The notes beneath the pieces were generated by a model. That model saw only the letters and a program-made list of their open reading frames with translations. It was not told the DNA's origin and ran no database searches. A stretch of 6,163 nt of DNA from contig SXVG01000006.1 of NCBI GenBank assembly GCA_005791685.1, positions 1-6,163 of the forward strand, read 5' to 3'. Shown piece by piece: positions 5,124 to 6,163 of the stretch (position 1 is its first letter; each line of letters begins with the position of its first letter). The position numbers were made by a program, and so were the translations under genes. Source of the DNA: Methylotenera sp. GTDB lineage: Bacteria > Pseudomonadota > Gammaproteobacteria > Burkholderiales > Methylophilaceae.

Positions 5124-5510
5124 ATGAGACATTATGAACTAGTGTTTATCGTCCATCCGGACCAAAGCGAACAAGTGCCAGCCATGATAGAGCGTTACCG
5201 TACGCTGATCACCGCTAGCGGTGGTGCCGTGCACCGCCTAGAAGACTGGGGTCGCCGTCAACTTGCTTACCCTATCCAAAAAATCCACAAAGCACACTAT
5301 GTGTTAATGAACATCGAGTGCAACCTTGAAGTGTTGGCTGAATTAGAGCATGGCTTCAAATTCAACGATGCGGTGTTGCGTCATTTAATGATGGCAACAA
5401 AAACAGCCGTAACCGCGCCATCACCGATGATGAAAGAAGAGAAATCTAAATCCGTGTTGAGCCGTGAAGGTGCCCCAGTAGCCGCTGACGCTACCGAGGT
5501 AGCAGCATAA
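5124..5510 (+). CDS. rpsF: 30S ribosomal protein S6
   Basis: S6 is a small-subunit protein that binds with S18 to the central domain of 16S rRNA and forms part of the platform. The 128-residue product has the typical single ferredoxin-like domain. It opens with MRHYELVFIVHPDQSEQVPAMIERY and carries the signature HRLEDWGRRQLAYPI (about 33-50) and KAHYVLMN. The start is set by AAGGAG at 5113-5118, 5 nt before the ATG. In-frame starts further upstream would add 21 residues unlike the family. The tail after about residue 96 is Ala-rich and ends EVAA. It lacks the terminal Glu-Glu that RimK extends in E. coli S6. It is the first gene of the operon, 3 bp before priB. Confidence 0.98.
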   Translation: MRHYELVFIVHPDQSEQVPAMIERYRTLITASGGAVHRLEDWGRRQLAYPIQKIHKAHYVLMNIECNLEVLAELEHGFKFNDAVLRHLMMATKTAVTAPSPMMKEEKSKSVLSREGAPVAADATEVAA

Positions 5511-5513
5511 GCT

Positions 5514-5798
5514 TTGAATAAACTGGTGTTGCAAGCTGAAGTTGTGCAGATTGAGCCGCTTCGCTACACACCAGCAGGCATACCGTTGTTAAGTGTTGTA
5601 TTGCGACATGTTTCAGAGCAAGTAGAGGCTGGCATGAAGCGTAAGGTGGAGTGTGAAGTCAATGCGATTACCCTGGGTGATTTAGCGTTGCAAGGCCTGA
5701 AGCTAGGCTCACACATACGCGCGACTGGCTTTTTAGCCAAGCGCAGCCTTAAAAGCACGCAATTGGTGATGCACATTAACCATATAGAAAATATTTAG
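5514..5798 (+). CDS. priB: primosomal replication protein N (PriB), TTG start
   Basis: PriB is a small single-OB-fold, ssDNA-binding protein. In the PriA-PriB-DnaT pathway it stabilises PriA on abandoned forks and helps reload DnaB. The 94-residue product has the PriB pattern NKLVLQAEVVQIEPLRYTPA, then GIPLLSVVLRHVSEQVEAGM, a central basic CEVNAI strand and the closing GSHIRATGFLAKRS...LVMHINHIENI. Its position between rpsF and rpsR is the standard location. No ATG fits: TTG at 5514 begins NKLVL, aligned with the E. coli start TNRLVL. It lies 3 nt after the rpsF stop with only GAGG 14 nt upstream, so translation probably depends on ribosomes finishing rpsF. The stop codon merges with the rpsR ribosome site. 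A diverged single-strand binding protein is the only alternative and is less likely. Confidence 0.93.
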   Translation: MNKLVLQAEVVQIEPLRYTPAGIPLLSVVLRHVSEQVEAGMKRKVECEVNAITLGDLALQGLKLGSHIRATGFLAKRSLKSTQLVMHINHIENI

Positions 5799-5801
5799 GA
5801 G
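5798..5801 (+). promoter_or_regulatory. rpsR ribosome binding site sharing the priB stop codon
   Basis: GGAG begins with the last base of the priB TAG stop (5796-5798) and lies 6 nt before the rpsR ATG. Ribosomes ending priB therefore sit on the rpsR initiation site, suggesting coupling, although rpsR also has enough signal for independent loading. Confidence 0.75.
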
Positions 5802-5807
5802 TTCAAG

Positions 5808-6038
5808 ATGGCAAGAGAAATGTACAAACGCCGCCGTTACTGCCGTTTTTCAGCAGAAGGCATTAAGCAAGTAGACTACAAAGACGTGGATTTACTTAAA
5901 GATTTTATTTCAGAAAATGCAAAGATCATTCCAGCACGCATGACCGGCACTAAAGCCCGTTATCAACGCCAATTAACGACCGCAGTTAAACTTGCGCGTT
6001 TCTTAGCTTTGCTTCCATACACAGACAAACACCAATAA
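5808..6038 (+). CDS. rpsR: 30S ribosomal protein S18
   Basis: S18 partners S6 in the small-subunit platform. The 76-residue product matches the family along its length: a basic N-terminus MAREMYKRRRYCRFSAEG, the DYKDVDLLKDFI helix, and the core IPARMTGTKARYQRQL followed by a basic helix ending LALLPYTDKHQ. E. coli S18 has 75 residues. The single Cys12 is in the usual YCRF context, without a zinc-binding CxxC set. It is the third gene of the operon, 9 bp after priB and 12 bp before rplI. Confidence 0.98.
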   Translation: MAREMYKRRRYCRFSAEGIKQVDYKDVDLLKDFISENAKIIPARMTGTKARYQRQLTTAVKLARFLALLPYTDKHQ

Positions 6039-6050
6039 TCGGAGGCTACC

Positions 6051-6163
6051 ATGCAAATTATTTTATTAGAAAAAGTGGGTAACCTAGGTAATTTAGGTGA
6101 CATCGTTAAAGTTAAAGATGGCTACGGCCGTAACTTTTTAATTCCTCAAGGTAAAGCAAAACG
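6051..6163 (+). CDS. rplI: 50S ribosomal protein L9, N-terminal part (cut by window end)
   Basis: L9 is an elongated protein at the base of the L1 stalk that affects reading-frame maintenance. The visible 37 codons plus two bases cover most of the N-terminal RNA-binding domain: MQIILLEKVGNLGNLGDIVK followed by VKDGYGRNFLIPQGKAK, which carries the family signature GYGRNFLIPxGxA. A strong GGAGG at 6041-6045 lies 5 nt before the ATG. The rest of the roughly 150-residue protein is beyond the window. The break is the window edge, not a truncation in the gene. Confidence 0.97.
   Translation, partial: MQIILLEKVGNLGNLGDIVKVKDGYGRNFLIPQGKAK

Overview
The window is a stretch of ordinary gammaproteobacterial-type chromosome. 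Three features point to Gammaproteobacteria, or less likely Betaproteobacteria: the gene order rpsF-priB-rpsR-rplI, with the primosomal gene priB inside the ribosomal operon; a UvrB very close to the enterobacterial form; and a LexA box of the E. coli/gammaproteobacterial CTGT-N8-ACAG type. The base composition is moderate, with AT-rich intergenic spacers. The protein style resembles methanotrophic Methylococcales, but that is an impression from memory and was not tested.

Layout. Positions 1-99 hold a possible last few codons of a rightward gene, a 14-bp direct repeat and a strong leftward terminator. Positions 100-175 are a leftward tRNA-Asn(GUU) with its own sigma-70 promoter at 191-219. 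Positions 250-1470 (minus) encode a fold-type I PLP aminotransferase that starts with TTG. Positions 1624-2634 (minus) encode a secreted trypsin-like serine protease with a C-terminal TPR-like tail. A 157-bp divergent spacer follows, with a good LexA-box candidate overlapping an extended -10. Positions 2792-4837 (plus) encode UvrB. The 286-bp gap at 4838-5123 holds an imperfect hairpin after uvrB, a CTCTGTG/CTGTGGTGA-type repeat, a near-consensus promoter and a structured leader. The ribosomal operon then runs to the window's end: rpsF (5124-5510), priB (5514-5798), rpsR (5808-6038) and the first 37 codons of rplI (6051 onward).

How the parts work together. UvrB is the damage-verification helicase of nucleotide excision repair and is probably SOS-controlled here. 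The rpsF operon supplies 30S proteins S6 and S18 (which bind the platform as a pair), 50S protein L9 and the replication-restart protein PriB. Its promoter has a GC-rich discriminator, and its leader can fold into two hairpins, where S6:S18 feedback would be expected. The tRNA-Asn promoter also has a GC-containing discriminator, so both translation units may respond to growth rate. The aminotransferase and protease are separate leftward genes with no clear functional tie to uvrB.

I found no mobile element, CRISPR array, toxin-antitoxin pair or unknown multi-gene system. The non-coding items most worth checking are the uvrB operator, the repeat block between uvrB and rpsF, and the rpsF leader.
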